From contig NZ_VMNW02000088.1 in assembly GCF_007713735.2 (NCBI RefSeq), positions 1 to 34,707 on the forward strand: a stretch of DNA of 34,707 bases, read 5' to 3'. How positions within the stretch are numbered: position 1 is the first letter of the stretch; every line of letters starts with the position of its first letter. The position numbers were made by a program, and so were the translations under genes. Of this stretch, positions 24,619 through 32,199 are shown in pieces. The notes beneath the pieces were generated by a model. It ran no database searches and was not told the origin of the DNA. It worked only from the letters and a program-made list of their open reading frames with translations. This stretch comes from Amycolatopsis acidicola. GTDB lineage: Bacteria; Actinomycetota; Actinomycetes; Mycobacteriales; Pseudonocardiaceae.

Positions 24619-26410
24619 GATTCCGCTGGAAGAAATCCACCAGATCGTTCGAAGTCTGGGTGCTGTCGCCTAGTTCGATCGAGAGGTACATGGCCGAAAG
24701 CTCGTCGGTGCCGTACACCAGGAAACCGCCGAGGCTGCCCACTCCGGCATCGAACTTGCCGGACAGCCCGTTCCCGGACCAGGTGCCGGCGATGAGCTGA
24801 TCCGCGCTGCCCAGCTGCGATTTGACCACGTTCTCGAGCTGTTCGAACGGAAGCCCCTGGTAGTAGACCACCGCCTGCCCGGCAGTGCTTTTCCCGGAAT
24901 CGAAAGTGCAGGAGGCCACCGTCGCGCCCATGCTCGGCACCTCAAGCCCACTCAGCCCGCTGTGGCACTGGGCCCTGTCCGGCACGCTTCCGGCCAGCTG
25001 CCGCCAACAGTTCGTAAGCCCGTCCGAATCCGGCTGCTGATCGCAGCCGCCGCTGCCGGCCTGCCGCATCGCGCCGGTGGTGGGCGCGGGCGCCGCCGTG
25101 CCGCTGTCCGGGCCGGAATTGTTCAGCGCCAGCACCAAAACAGTCGCCAGCACCCCGACCAGCACCAGCGCGCCGGCACCGATCAGCATCGGCTTCTTGC
25201 GGCGCTTTCGGGGCTGCGCGGCGAGTTGCACCGGCGGGCGCGGGGAGTACGGCGCTTGCTGGGGCTGCCAGGCGACCCTCGGCGTGGCGGGTGGCATCGC
25301 GGGGACCGTGCGTGCTTCCGGGAGCCCGTTCGGCGTCGGCGCGCTGCCCCAGTTTTCGTGCAGTCCGAAGGCGACCGCGGTTTCCGGCTGGTCCTGCGTG
25401 GTGGGGATGACGCCGAGCTGATCGGCCAGCAGCTTGGCCACGAGCGGCATCCGGCTCGGCCCGCCGACCAGGTACACGCCGGTCAGCCGCCGCGGGGCGA
25501 GCCCGGCGTCGCGGATCGTCGCGGCCAGCAATTCCGCACTGCGCAACAGGTTCGGCCGGACCAGTGCCTCCAGCTCCGCCCTGGTGACCAGCACGTCCCG
25601 GAACGGCTCCGGCATCGGGATTTCGGTGTGCGCGTGCCGGGACAGCGTTTCCTTGGCGTCACGGACATCCTGCAGCAGCGCGCGGCGCATCCGCCGGTCG
25701 GCGAGCGTCTTCGGGCGCAGCATTCGTTGCCACTGCCCGGGATCGGCGTGCGAGACCTGCCTGCCGATGTGCACGAGCAGGGCCTGGTCGATGTCCAGGC
25801 TGCCCAGATCGGGCAACCCGTTGTCCGCCAGCACAGTGAAGCCTCGGTTGCCGACTCCGACGACGGCGCAGTCGAACGTGCCAGCGCCGAGGTCGTACAC
25901 CGCGAGCGCGCTGCCCGGAGCCACCGGGCCGGAGCTGACGGACGCGTAATGTGCCGCTGCCGCAACGGGTTCCGGCACCAGAATGGCCGAAGGACCGAAA
26001 CCGGCCTTGATCGCGGCCTGCCGCAACACACCTTGGCGCGCGCTGCCCCACCGCGCCGGGTGGGAGATCCGCACCTGGTCCGGCCGCTGGCCCGACAGCT
26101 GCCGCGTGGCCTCCTCGCCGACCCGCCGCAGCACGGCCGCGAGCGCGTCCGTCACCTGGACGACGTTGTCGCCCAGCAGGAGAGTGGCTTCGTCGATGCG
26201 TCGCTTGGGATTCGGCTCGAACCGCGCCGGGTCCAGCCGGGCCCGCCGCTCGGCGTCCTGACCGACGACGAGCGTGCCGTCCTCGTTGGCGAACACCGCC
26301 GAGGACATGGTCACCGACCCGTCGATCTCGATCGCCCGCGGCCCCCTGCCGAACGCGGACAGCACCGCCACCGTGCTCGAAGTACCGAAGTCGATCCCCA
26401 GGACGTTCAT
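24602..26410 (-). CDS. Membrane-anchored Hsp70/actin-like ATPase
   Basis: A 602-aa protein in three parts. Residues 1-352 are an Hsp70-type ATPase: phosphate-1 GIDFGTSST (5-13), phosphate-2 VYDLGAGTFD (171-180), adenosine motif VGGPSRMP (315-322). Residues 355-400 are a Pro-rich linker. After RKRRKKP comes one membrane helix (408-429), then an extracytoplasmic domain of about 170 aa with four cysteines (456, 468, 482, 501) that could form two disulfides. The canonical Hsp70 substrate-binding domain is absent. So a cytoplasmic ATPase is joined across the membrane to an external, possibly sensing, domain; the function is unknown. The ATG at 26410 has GGGAGG just upstream. Its 3' end overlaps the M1 peptidase gene. 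Confidence 0.85.
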   Translation of the reverse strand: MNVLGIDFGTSSTVAVLSAFGRGPRAIEIDGSVTMSSAVFANEDGTLVVGQDAERRARLDPARFEPNPKRRIDEATLLLGDNVVQVTDALAAVLRRVGEEATRQLSGQRPDQVRISHPARWGSARQGVLRQAAIKAGFGPSAILVPEPVAAAAHYASVSSGPVAPGSALAVYDLGAGTFDCAVVGVGNRGFTVLADNGLPDLGSLDIDQALLVHIGRQVSHADPGQWQRMLRPKTLADRRMRRALLQDVRDAKETLSRHAHTEIPMPEPFRDVLVTRAELEALVRPNLLRSAELLAATIRDAGLAPRRLTGVYLVGGPSRMPLVAKLLADQLGVIPTTQDQPETAVAFGLHENWGSAPTPNGLPEARTVPAMPPATPRVAWQPQQAPYSPRPPVQLAAQPRKRRKKPMLIGAGALVLVGVLATVLVLALNNSGPDSGTAAPAPTTGAMRQAGSGGCDQQPDSDGLTNCWRQLAGSVPDRAQCHSGLSGLEVPSMGATVASCTFDSGKSTAGQAVVYYQGLPFEQLENVVKSQLGSADQLIAGTWSGNGLSGKFDAGVGSLGGFLVYGTDELSAMYLSIELGDSTQTSNDLVDFFQRNLKPGV

Positions 26411-26514
26411 GTGCCTCCCTCACGTGCAGCCCAGACTGCCACACGGAGCGCGCAAAACGGTCCCGGGGCAACAGCGCCTTCGCGCCGGGCGCCACAAAGC
26501 GTTGCCACCGCACG

Positions 26515-26544
26515 AAAAACGCCCCCGGGATTCCCGGGGGCGTT
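26515..26544 (-). terminator. Rho-independent terminator of clpC
   Basis: AACGCCCCCGGGA (26518-26530) and its perfect complement (26532-26544) form a strong stem. Read on the - strand it is followed by TTTTT (26519-26515). It lies 18 nt past the clpC stop codon. Confidence 0.88.
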
Positions 26545-26561
26545 CTCCGTCAGCGACTAAA

Positions 26562-29108
26562 TCACTCGGCCTCGTTCTCGGCGTCGTTGGAAGCGCCGAT
26601 CGACACGGGCGGGGCGTCCGGCACCTCGAGCGGCTTGGCCTCGCCGCGGAAGGTGAAGTGCGCCTTGTCGTCCTTGTCCTCGGGGTTCCCGCTCCAGCCC
26701 TCGACGTCGACGATGATGATCTGGCCCGGCTGCACCTCGCCGAACAGGATCTTCTCGGACAGCTGGTCCTCGATCTCCCGCTGGATGGTGCGGCGCAGCG
26801 GACGGGCACCGAGCACCGGGTCGAAGCCGCGCTTGGCCAGCAGCGCCTTCGCCTTGTCGGTCAGCTCGATCGCCATGTCCTTCTGCTTGAGCTGGGTCTC
26901 GACCCGCGTCACCATCAGGTCCACCATCTCGATGATCTGCTGCTGCGTGAGCTGGTGGAAGACGATGATGTCGTCGATCCGGTTGAGGAACTCGGGCCGG
27001 AAGTGCTTCTTCATCTCCTCGTTGACCTTCTGCTTCATCTTGTCGTAGCGATTCGACTCGTCGCTACCGGAAGAGAAGCCGAGGCTCACGGACTTGGAGA
27101 TGTCCTGGGTCCCGAGGTTCGAGGTGAAGATCAGCACCGTGTTCTTGAAGTCGACCGTGCGGCCCTGACCATCGGTGAGGCGACCGTCCTCCAGCACCTG
27201 CAGCAAGGTGTTGTAGATCTCCTGGTGCGCCTTCTCGATCTCGTCGAACAGCACCACCGAGAACGGCTTGCGCCGCACCTTCTCGGTGAGCTGGCCGCCC
27301 TCCTCGTAGCCGACGTACCCGGGAGGGGCACCGAACAGCCGCGAGGCGGTGTAGCGGTCGTGGAACTCGCCCATGTCGATCTGGATGAGCGCGTCGTCCT
27401 CGCCGAACAGGAACGCCGCCAGCGCCTTGGACAGCTCGGTCTTACCGACACCGGACGGGCCGGCGAAGATGAACGAGCCGGACGGGCGCTTCGGGTCCTT
27501 CAGGCCGGCACGGGTGCGGCGGATGGCCTGCGAGACCGCCTTGACGGCGTCCTCCTGGCCGATGATCCGCTTGTGCAGCTCGTCCTCCATGCGGAGCAGA
27601 CGCGTGGTCTCCTCCTCGGTGAGCTTGAACACCGGGATACCGGTCCAGTTGGCCAGGACCTCGGCGATCTGCTCGTCGTCGACCTCCGCGACGACGTCCA
27701 GGTCACCGTCCTTCCACTGCTTCTCCCGCTCGGACTTCTGGCCCAGCAGGGTCTTTTCCTCGTCCCGCAGGCGGGCGGCCCGCTCGAAGTCCTGCGCGTC
27801 TATCGCGGACTCCTTGTCCCGGCGGACCGCGGCGATCTTCTCGTCGAACTCGCGCAGGTCCGGCGGCGCCGTCATGCGGCGGATGCGCATCCGGGCACCG
27901 GCCTCGTCGATCAGGTCGATCGCCTTGTCCGGCAGGAACCGGTCGTTGATGTAGCGGTCGGCCAGTGTGGCCGCGGCGACCAGCGCGGAGTCGGTGATCG
28001 ACACGCGGTGGTGCGCCTCGTAGCGGTCACGCAGGCCCTTGAGGATCTCGATGGTGTGCTCGAGCGAGGGCTCGCCGACCTGGATCGGCTGGAAGCGGCG
28101 CTCCAGCGCGGCGTCCTTCTCGATGTACTTGCGGTACTCCTCGAGCGTGGTCGCGCCGATCGTCTGCAGCTCGCCACGGGCCAGCATCGGCTTCAGGATC
28201 GAGGCCGCGTCGATCGCGCCCTCGGCGGCACCCGCGCCGACCAGCGTGTGCAGCTCGTCGATGAACAGGATGATGTCGCCGCGGGTCTTGATCTCCTTGA
28301 GCACCTTCTTCAGGCGCTCTTCGAAGTCACCGCGGTAGCGCGAGCCGGCGACCAGCGAGCCGAGGTCGAGGGTGTAGAGCTGCTTGTCCTTCAGCGTCTC
28401 CGGGACCTCGCCCTTGACGATGTTCTGCGCCAGGCCCTCGACGACCGCCGTCTTGCCGACGCCGGGCTCGCCGATCAGCACCGGGTTGTTCTTGGTACGG
28501 CGGGAAAGCACCTGCATGACCCGCTCGATCTCCTTGCTGCGCCCGATGACCGGGTCGAGCTTGCCCTCGCGGGCGGAGACCGTCAGGTTGCGGCCGAACT
28601 GGTCGAGCACCAGCGAGGAGGACGGGGTGCCCTCGCCGCGGCCGGCGCCGGCCTCGGCCGGCTCCTTGCCCTGGTAGCCCGAGAGCAGCTGCAGCACCTG
28701 CTGGCGCACGCGGTTGAGGTCCGCGCCGAGCTTGACGAGCACCTGCGCGGCGACGCCCTCGCCCTCGCGGATCAGGCCGAGCAGGATGTGCTCCGTGCCG
28801 ATGTAGTTGTGGCCGAGCTGGAGCGCCTCGCGCAACGACAGCTCGAGTACCTTCTTGGCACGCGGGGTGAAGGGGATGTGTCCGCTCGGAGCCTGCTGGC
28901 CCTGGCCGATGATTTCCTCGACCTGCTGGCGGACGCCCTCCAGCGCGATGCCCAACGATTCGAGCGCCTTGGCGGCGACACCCTCACCCTCGTGGATCAA
29001 ACCCAGGAGGATGTGCTCGGTGCCGATGTAGTTGTGGTTGAGCATCCTGGCTTCTTCCTGGGCCAGGACGACCACCCGCCTCGCGCGGTCGGTGAACCTC
29101 TCGAACAT
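26562..29108 (-). CDS. clpC: ATP-dependent Clp protease ATPase subunit ClpC
   Basis: An 848-aa Hsp100 unfoldase that feeds substrates to the ClpP protease. Two Clp-N repeats occupy about 1-145. AAA domain 1 has Walker A GEPGVGKT (213-220); a UVR-containing middle region lies at about 420-457 (DFERAARLRDEEKTLLGQK); AAA domain 2 has Walker A GPSGVGKT (550-557) and the conserved C-terminal domain. It is close to mycobacterial ClpC1, an essential protein and antibiotic target. The start is taken as ATG 29108 (MFERFTDRARR, as in ClpC1) with GAGGGAG upstream; GTG 29114 would add two residues. It ends in a strong terminator. Confidence 0.97.
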   Translation of the reverse strand: MFERFTDRARRVVVLAQEEARMLNHNYIGTEHILLGLIHEGEGVAAKALESLGIALEGVRQQVEEIIGQGQQAPSGHIPFTPRAKKVLELSLREALQLGHNYIGTEHILLGLIREGEGVAAQVLVKLGADLNRVRQQVLQLLSGYQGKEPAEAGAGRGEGTPSSSLVLDQFGRNLTVSAREGKLDPVIGRSKEIERVMQVLSRRTKNNPVLIGEPGVGKTAVVEGLAQNIVKGEVPETLKDKQLYTLDLGSLVAGSRYRGDFEERLKKVLKEIKTRGDIILFIDELHTLVGAGAAEGAIDAASILKPMLARGELQTIGATTLEEYRKYIEKDAALERRFQPIQVGEPSLEHTIEILKGLRDRYEAHHRVSITDSALVAAATLADRYINDRFLPDKAIDLIDEAGARMRIRRMTAPPDLREFDEKIAAVRRDKESAIDAQDFERAARLRDEEKTLLGQKSEREKQWKDGDLDVVAEVDDEQIAEVLANWTGIPVFKLTEEETTRLLRMEDELHKRIIGQEDAVKAVSQAIRRTRAGLKDPKRPSGSFIFAGPSGVGKTELSKALAAFLFGEDDALIQIDMGEFHDRYTASRLFGAPPGYVGYEEGGQLTEKVRRKPFSVVLFDEIEKAHQEIYNTLLQVLEDGRLTDGQGRTVDFKNTVLIFTSNLGTQDISKSVSLGFSSGSDESNRYDKMKQKVNEEMKKHFRPEFLNRIDDIIVFHQLTQQQIIEMVDLMVTRVETQLKQKDMAIELTDKAKALLAKRGFDPVLGARPLRRTIQREIEDQLSEKILFGEVQPGQIIIVDVEGWSGNPEDKDDKAHFTFRGEAKPLEVPDAPPVSIGASNDAENEAE

Positions 29109-29429
29109 TCCCACTCCCTCGACTGCTGCGCCGGCGGTGAGTCTCCATCGCGAACTTCGGATGGATTCAGCACCGTAGGTCCACTGTAGTAGCCAACCCG
29201 TTGCGCCGGACTACCACTGGGGCGGATTGAGCCACGGAAGTCGGCGCGCCGGCAGGCGCCGGCGATCACGTCTTCGCTGGTTACTGACGTTCTGTCCAAC
29301 GTGTGGTCGCCGCCCCGGATTCCGCAGGCCACCGTTGTCCGCTCAGCGCGAACGCCTGGACTGGCGTGTTCCCCAGAAATCTGTAAGGTAAGGCACGCCT
29401 AACACTCGTTTGGAGCAGAGGGGGCCGCC
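29109..29429. promoter_or_regulatory. Divergent control region of clpC and the fhuF-like gene
   Basis: About 320 nt without a gene. On the - strand a candidate clpC -10 (TACGGT, 29177-29172) lies about 65 nt before the clpC start, with no convincing -35. On the + strand an iron box at 29384-29402 serves the fhuF-like gene. Several GC-rich short palindromes are present (around 29245-29263), but none matches a regulator site that I could assign with confidence. Confidence 0.45.
29384..29402 (+). promoter_or_regulatory. Iron box (IdeR/DtxR-type operator)
   Basis: TAAGGTAAGGCACGCCTAA matches the DtxR/IdeR consensus TTAGGTTAGGCTAACCTAA at 14 of 19 positions, with both half-sites recognisable. It precedes an iron-reductase-type gene, as expected for repression when iron is plentiful. 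TAAGGT at its left end could also be a -10. Confidence 0.75.
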
Positions 29430-30224
29430 ATCGACACCGCCCGGCACCGCTCCGCGCCGAACGGCCTGGCGACGTCGGTCGCCAGGGCCGGGGCGCGCCA
29501 GCGACGCACGGAGTTCCGCGCTGACCTGCCAGGGTCCGGCGGCTGGCAACGCTGTTCGGAGCTGCTCGAGGACGTCGCGCGGTTCGAGGTGTGGCGGAAG
29601 CTGCTCGGCGAGTGGCTACGGGAGCGCTTCGGCGAGGCACCGGATCGGACCACCGCCGGTTACGTCATGTCGTGGTACCTCTCCGTGCCCGCCTACGCGG
29701 CGGCGTTGCTGATGTCCCACGAACGAAGGGTTCCGTTACTCCGGCCAGGCGAACTTGCCTTCCGACTCGGGAACGACCGGCCGCACCCGGACGGCATAGC
29801 CGTACTCGGGGCCGAGTTCTACTGCCTGCCCGACGACCCCGGCGCGGGCGGGCCCGCGGCCACCGTGGTCGCCGACGAGCACGCGCTGGCCGCGGTGCTG
29901 CGCGCCCGCTACATCGCGCACGCGGCGAAATTCATCCCCGTCTACGCCAAGACCACCAGGCTCGGCCGCCGCACGCTGTGGGCCGCGGCGACAGATGCGC
30001 TGGACAACGCGCTGTGGTGGGTGGGCAGGCAGGACGGCGACGAGGCCGCGGGCGCGGCCGAGGCGGCGCGGGTCCTCGACGCCCGGCACGCCCCGCTGAC
30101 GTCCGCCTCGGCGCTGCGGTTGTCGGCCGACGGCTGGACCCGCCGCCGTGAGAGCTGCTGCTTCTCCTACCTGTTGCCGGACGAGTCCGAGTGCGCGGAA
30201 TGCCCTCGAATTTGCCCTAGGTGA
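29430..30224 (+). CDS. FhuF-like siderophore-iron reductase, unusual start
   Basis: A (2Fe-2S) protein of the FhuF type, which reduces siderophore-bound ferric iron. The C-terminus carries the diagnostic cluster pattern CC-x10-C-x2-C (ESCCFSYLLPDESECAEC). Coding similarity begins well upstream of the first GTG (29589), for instance GWQRCSELLEDVARFEVW, yet the frame has no ATG, GTG or TTG between the in-frame stop at 29400 and 29589. An ATC at 29430, 5 nt after AGGGGG (29419-29424), would give 264 aa, a normal length. Alternatives: a one-base error in the G5 tract at 29420-29424, after which the TTG at 29410 would be in frame, or a shortened protein from 29589 (211 aa). Iron-regulated through the box just upstream. 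It overlaps the DinB-like gene by 8 nt. Confidence 0.8.
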   Translation: MDTARHRSAPNGLATSVARAGARQRRTEFRADLPGSGGWQRCSELLEDVARFEVWRKLLGEWLRERFGEAPDRTTAGYVMSWYLSVPAYAAALLMSHERRVPLLRPGELAFRLGNDRPHPDGIAVLGAEFYCLPDDPGAGGPAATVVADEHALAAVLRARYIAHAAKFIPVYAKTTRLGRRTLWAAATDALDNALWWVGRQDGDEAAGAAEAARVLDARHAPLTSASALRLSADGWTRRRESCCFSYLLPDESECAECPRICPR

Positions 30225-30798
30225 CGTTTGCCACACACCACTCAGGAGGCCGCCCGGTGACCGCCAGGACGCGCGCCAGCGCGGGCGCGTCGCGGGCCAC
30301 GGGGACCTCGTCCTTGAAGATCCCGTGCGCTCGCCCTTGTTCGGCCATCGCCTTCGCCGCGACGAGGAGCACCCCGGCCGTTTCGTCGTCGCAGTGCAGT
30401 GTCTGCCCGGTCGCGCTCGCGAGGTCCCAGCCGTGCACGACCCATTCCATCAAGATCATCGACGCGACCATCTCCGCGGGCATCCCGCCCGCGGTGCCGT
30501 CGAACGCCCCGGGCGACGCGAACGCCTCCAGCAACCCGTGCACGCGCGTGGTCAGGGCGGCTTGCCAATCGTCGTGGACGAGGTCGGCGGCGCGCTCGCC
30601 ACCTTCCATCGACGGTGTCTCCTCCTTGCGCACCGCCGCCTCCAGCCACGGACCCCAGTAGAGAAGGTGGTTCAGCAGGGCACGCACGTCGTACTCGGTG
30701 CACGGTGTCGGCGCGGAAAGCTGCGCGGGCCCGATCCCGCGCGCCACGCGAAGGAACTCGTCGGCCGCGCCGCGGAGCAGGGGCTGTAAATCGGTCAT
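30217..30798 (-). CDS. TIGR03086-like DinB-fold metal-binding protein
   Basis: A 193-aa four-helix-bundle protein of the DinB / mycothiol-dependent maleylpyruvate isomerase N-terminal type. The typical opening (PTPCTEYDVRALLNHLLYW, about 30-48) supplies His44, and MEWVVHGWDLA supplies Glu118 and His122, candidate metal ligands. Members act with mycothiol in actinobacteria, often in detoxification, but most are uncharacterised. The ATG at 30798 has GAGG very close upstream. It diverges from the AraC-type gene, and the 3' end overlaps the fhuF-like gene by 8 nt. Confidence 0.82.
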   Translation of the reverse strand: MTDLQPLLRGAADEFLRVARGIGPAQLSAPTPCTEYDVRALLNHLLYWGPWLEAAVRKEETPSMEGGERAADLVHDDWQAALTTRVHGLLEAFASPGAFDGTAGGMPAEMVASMILMEWVVHGWDLASATGQTLHCDDETAGVLLVAAKAMAEQGRAHGIFKDEVPVARDAPALARVLAVTGRPPEWCVANVT

Positions 30799-30849
30799 GC
30801 CTCATTCAGCCCAGGCTCGTGATCGCCCGTCTTGAACAAACGCGACAGT

Positions 30850-30855
30850 TAGTGT
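30850..30855 (+). promoter_or_regulatory. -10 element for leaderless AraC-type transcript
   Basis: TAGTGT ends 7 nt before the GTG at 30863, with no Shine-Dalgarno sequence. Confidence 0.45.
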
Positions 30856-30862
30856 TGGCGGC

Positions 30863-31645
30863 GTGGAGGATCGGCGGATCCCGCAGGGAATCATCGACGA
30901 GCGGCTCGCCGCGAAGAAGTTCACGCTCACCCGGCACGCGCCGGCGCCGGAGCTGCGCGAGTTCGTCGAGTACTACTGGATCCTGCACTGGGCGCTGGAC
31001 GAGCCGTACGAACAGCGCGTGCTGCCGAACCTCTCCGTGCACGCCACCTTCTTCCGCGAGGCCACCGGCGTGTACGGGCCGGGGCACGACACGTTCTCGT
31101 TCACCCTGCGCGGGGTCGAGCAAGGGCTTGGCGTGCGTTTCCGGCCTGGGTGCTTCCGCGCTTTCCTCGGCAGGCCGGTGCACACGATCGCCGACACGGC
31201 CGTTCCACTGGAAGAAGTCTTCGGGCCCGGCGCCACCGGCACCAGGGAAGTGGTACTCGCCTCGGACGAGGCCGGAATGGTCGAGGCCGTCGAAGCGCTC
31301 CTGCTCACGAAACTGCCCCGGTTGCCCGCGCCCGCGCGCAAGGCCGCGACCATTGTGGAATCGATTGCCGGTGATCCGGAAATCACCAGGGTCGACCGGC
31401 TCGCGACGGTGACCGGCACCACACCGCGCAGTCTGCAACGGCTGTTTCGCACCGAAGTCGGAATAGGGCCCAAATGGGCCATCAGGGTCTACCGGCTCAA
31501 CGACGCGGCGCGCAGGCTCTCCGCTACGGAGCGAGTTGATTATGCCGCGCTCGCCGCCGACCTGGGTTATAGCGATCAGGCCCACTTCACCCGTGATTTC
31601 ACCGCCGCGATTGGTGCGCCGCCGACCCGGTATCCATCCGCGTAG
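30863..31645 (+). CDS. AraC-family transcriptional regulator
   Basis: A 260-aa regulator. The N-terminal half is a sensor domain of the kind found in short actinobacterial AraC proteins (LREFVEYYWILHW, then RFRPGCFRAFLG). The C-terminal two helix-turn-helix motifs lie at about 165-258, with the second marked by AALAADLGYSDQAHFTRDFTAAIGAPPTRY. The GTG start is supported by a leaderless-type -10. It is divergent from the DinB-like gene, an obvious candidate target, with only 64 nt between them. The ligand is unknown. Confidence 0.88.
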   Translation: MEDRRIPQGIIDERLAAKKFTLTRHAPAPELREFVEYYWILHWALDEPYEQRVLPNLSVHATFFREATGVYGPGHDTFSFTLRGVEQGLGVRFRPGCFRAFLGRPVHTIADTAVPLEEVFGPGATGTREVVLASDEAGMVEAVEALLLTKLPRLPAPARKAATIVESIAGDPEITRVDRLATVTGTTPRSLQRLFRTEVGIGPKWAIRVYRLNDAARRLSATERVDYAALAADLGYSDQAHFTRDFTAAIGAPPTRYPSA

Positions 31646-31676
31646 AACTGCGTTCAAGAATACTTACCCATGACAA

Positions 31677-31704
31677 GGGCCGCCGGGAACAATCCCGGCG
31701 GCCC
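31677..31704. terminator. Hairpin between the AraC-type gene and lsr2
   Basis: GGGCCGCCGGGA (31677-31688), loop ACAA, then the perfect complement (31693-31704). It sits between convergent genes (stops at 31645 and 31728). There is no real T tail in either direction, but the 12-bp GC-rich stem probably serves as a terminator for both. Confidence 0.7.
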
Positions 31705-31727
31705 GTGCCAAGCTTTGCGAAGGCGCC

Positions 31728-32072
31728 TCAGTTCTTCTTGTGGTAGGCCTCGACGACCTCGGACGGGATACGCCCTCGGTCGGAAACCTGGTAGCCGTTC
31801 TTGCGCGCCCAGGCACGAATAGCCTGGTTCTGCTCGCGGTCGACCGAAGCCGAGCTGGCGGCGGGCTTCGCGGAAGGGCGGCCCGCCCGCTTGCGGCCAC
31901 CGGCACGACGGGCGTGCTCCACATACTGAGCCAGCGCGTCACGCAACTCTTCGGCGTTGTCGCTGGAGAGGTCGATCTGGTAGTTGATCCCATCCAATCC
32001 GAACTCGACGGTCTCGTCCGCCTCCGAACCGTCGAGGTCGTCCACGAGGGAGACCAGCACCTTCTGCGCCAT
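31728..32072 (-). CDS. lsr2: Nucleoid-associated protein Lsr2
   Basis: A 114-aa H-NS-like protein that bridges DNA and silences AT-rich, often horizontally acquired genes. The N-terminal oligomerisation part (MAQKVLVSLVDDLDG onward) and the C-terminal AT-hook-like RGR (R99-G100-R101 in SDRGRIP) are both intact. AGGAGG with 5 nt spacing precedes the ATG. It lies between lysS and clpC as in mycobacteria. Its silencing role is relevant to the lower-GC cassette at 10-12.5 kb. Confidence 0.97.
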   Translation of the reverse strand: MAQKVLVSLVDDLDGSEADETVEFGLDGINYQIDLSSDNAEELRDALAQYVEHARRAGGRKRAGRPSAKPAASSASVDREQNQAIRAWARKNGYQVSDRGRIPSEVVEAYHKKN

Positions 32073-32149
32073 CAGTTTCCTCCTGTTTTGTGCCAGCCAG
32101 AATGTTCAGGTGGGGTGAGTACCCCAGTCAGAAGCCATTGACTACGACA

Positions 32150-32178
32150 TTAATACCCGTAAACGCAGCGTAGTGCAA
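32150..32178 (-). promoter_or_regulatory. Sigma-70-type promoter of lsr2
   Basis: On the - strand TTGCAC (32178-32173), a 17-nt spacer, then TATTAA (32155-32150). The expected start is about 70 nt before the lsr2 ATG, leaving a leader with AGGAGG. The area is AT-rich for this genome, so Lsr2 may bind its own promoter. Confidence 0.55.
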
Positions 32179-32199
32179 ATCTCGTTTGCGGCCCGACAG

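Noticed and set aside
26274..29189. 971-aa open frame on the + strand
   Set aside because: Exact antisense of clpC; Leu/Asp/Arg-rich with no domain. clpC on the other strand is unquestionable.
29247..29258. Possible ClgR box (CGCC-GGCA-GGCG) upstream of clpC
   Set aside because: Spacing and centre do not match the ClgR consensus as I know it, and the site is about 140 nt from the clpC start in a generally GC-palindrome-rich stretch.
30832..30855. TTGAAC as -35 for the AraC-type gene
   Set aside because: Only 12 nt separates it from the TAGTGT -10; a normal spacer is about 17 nt.
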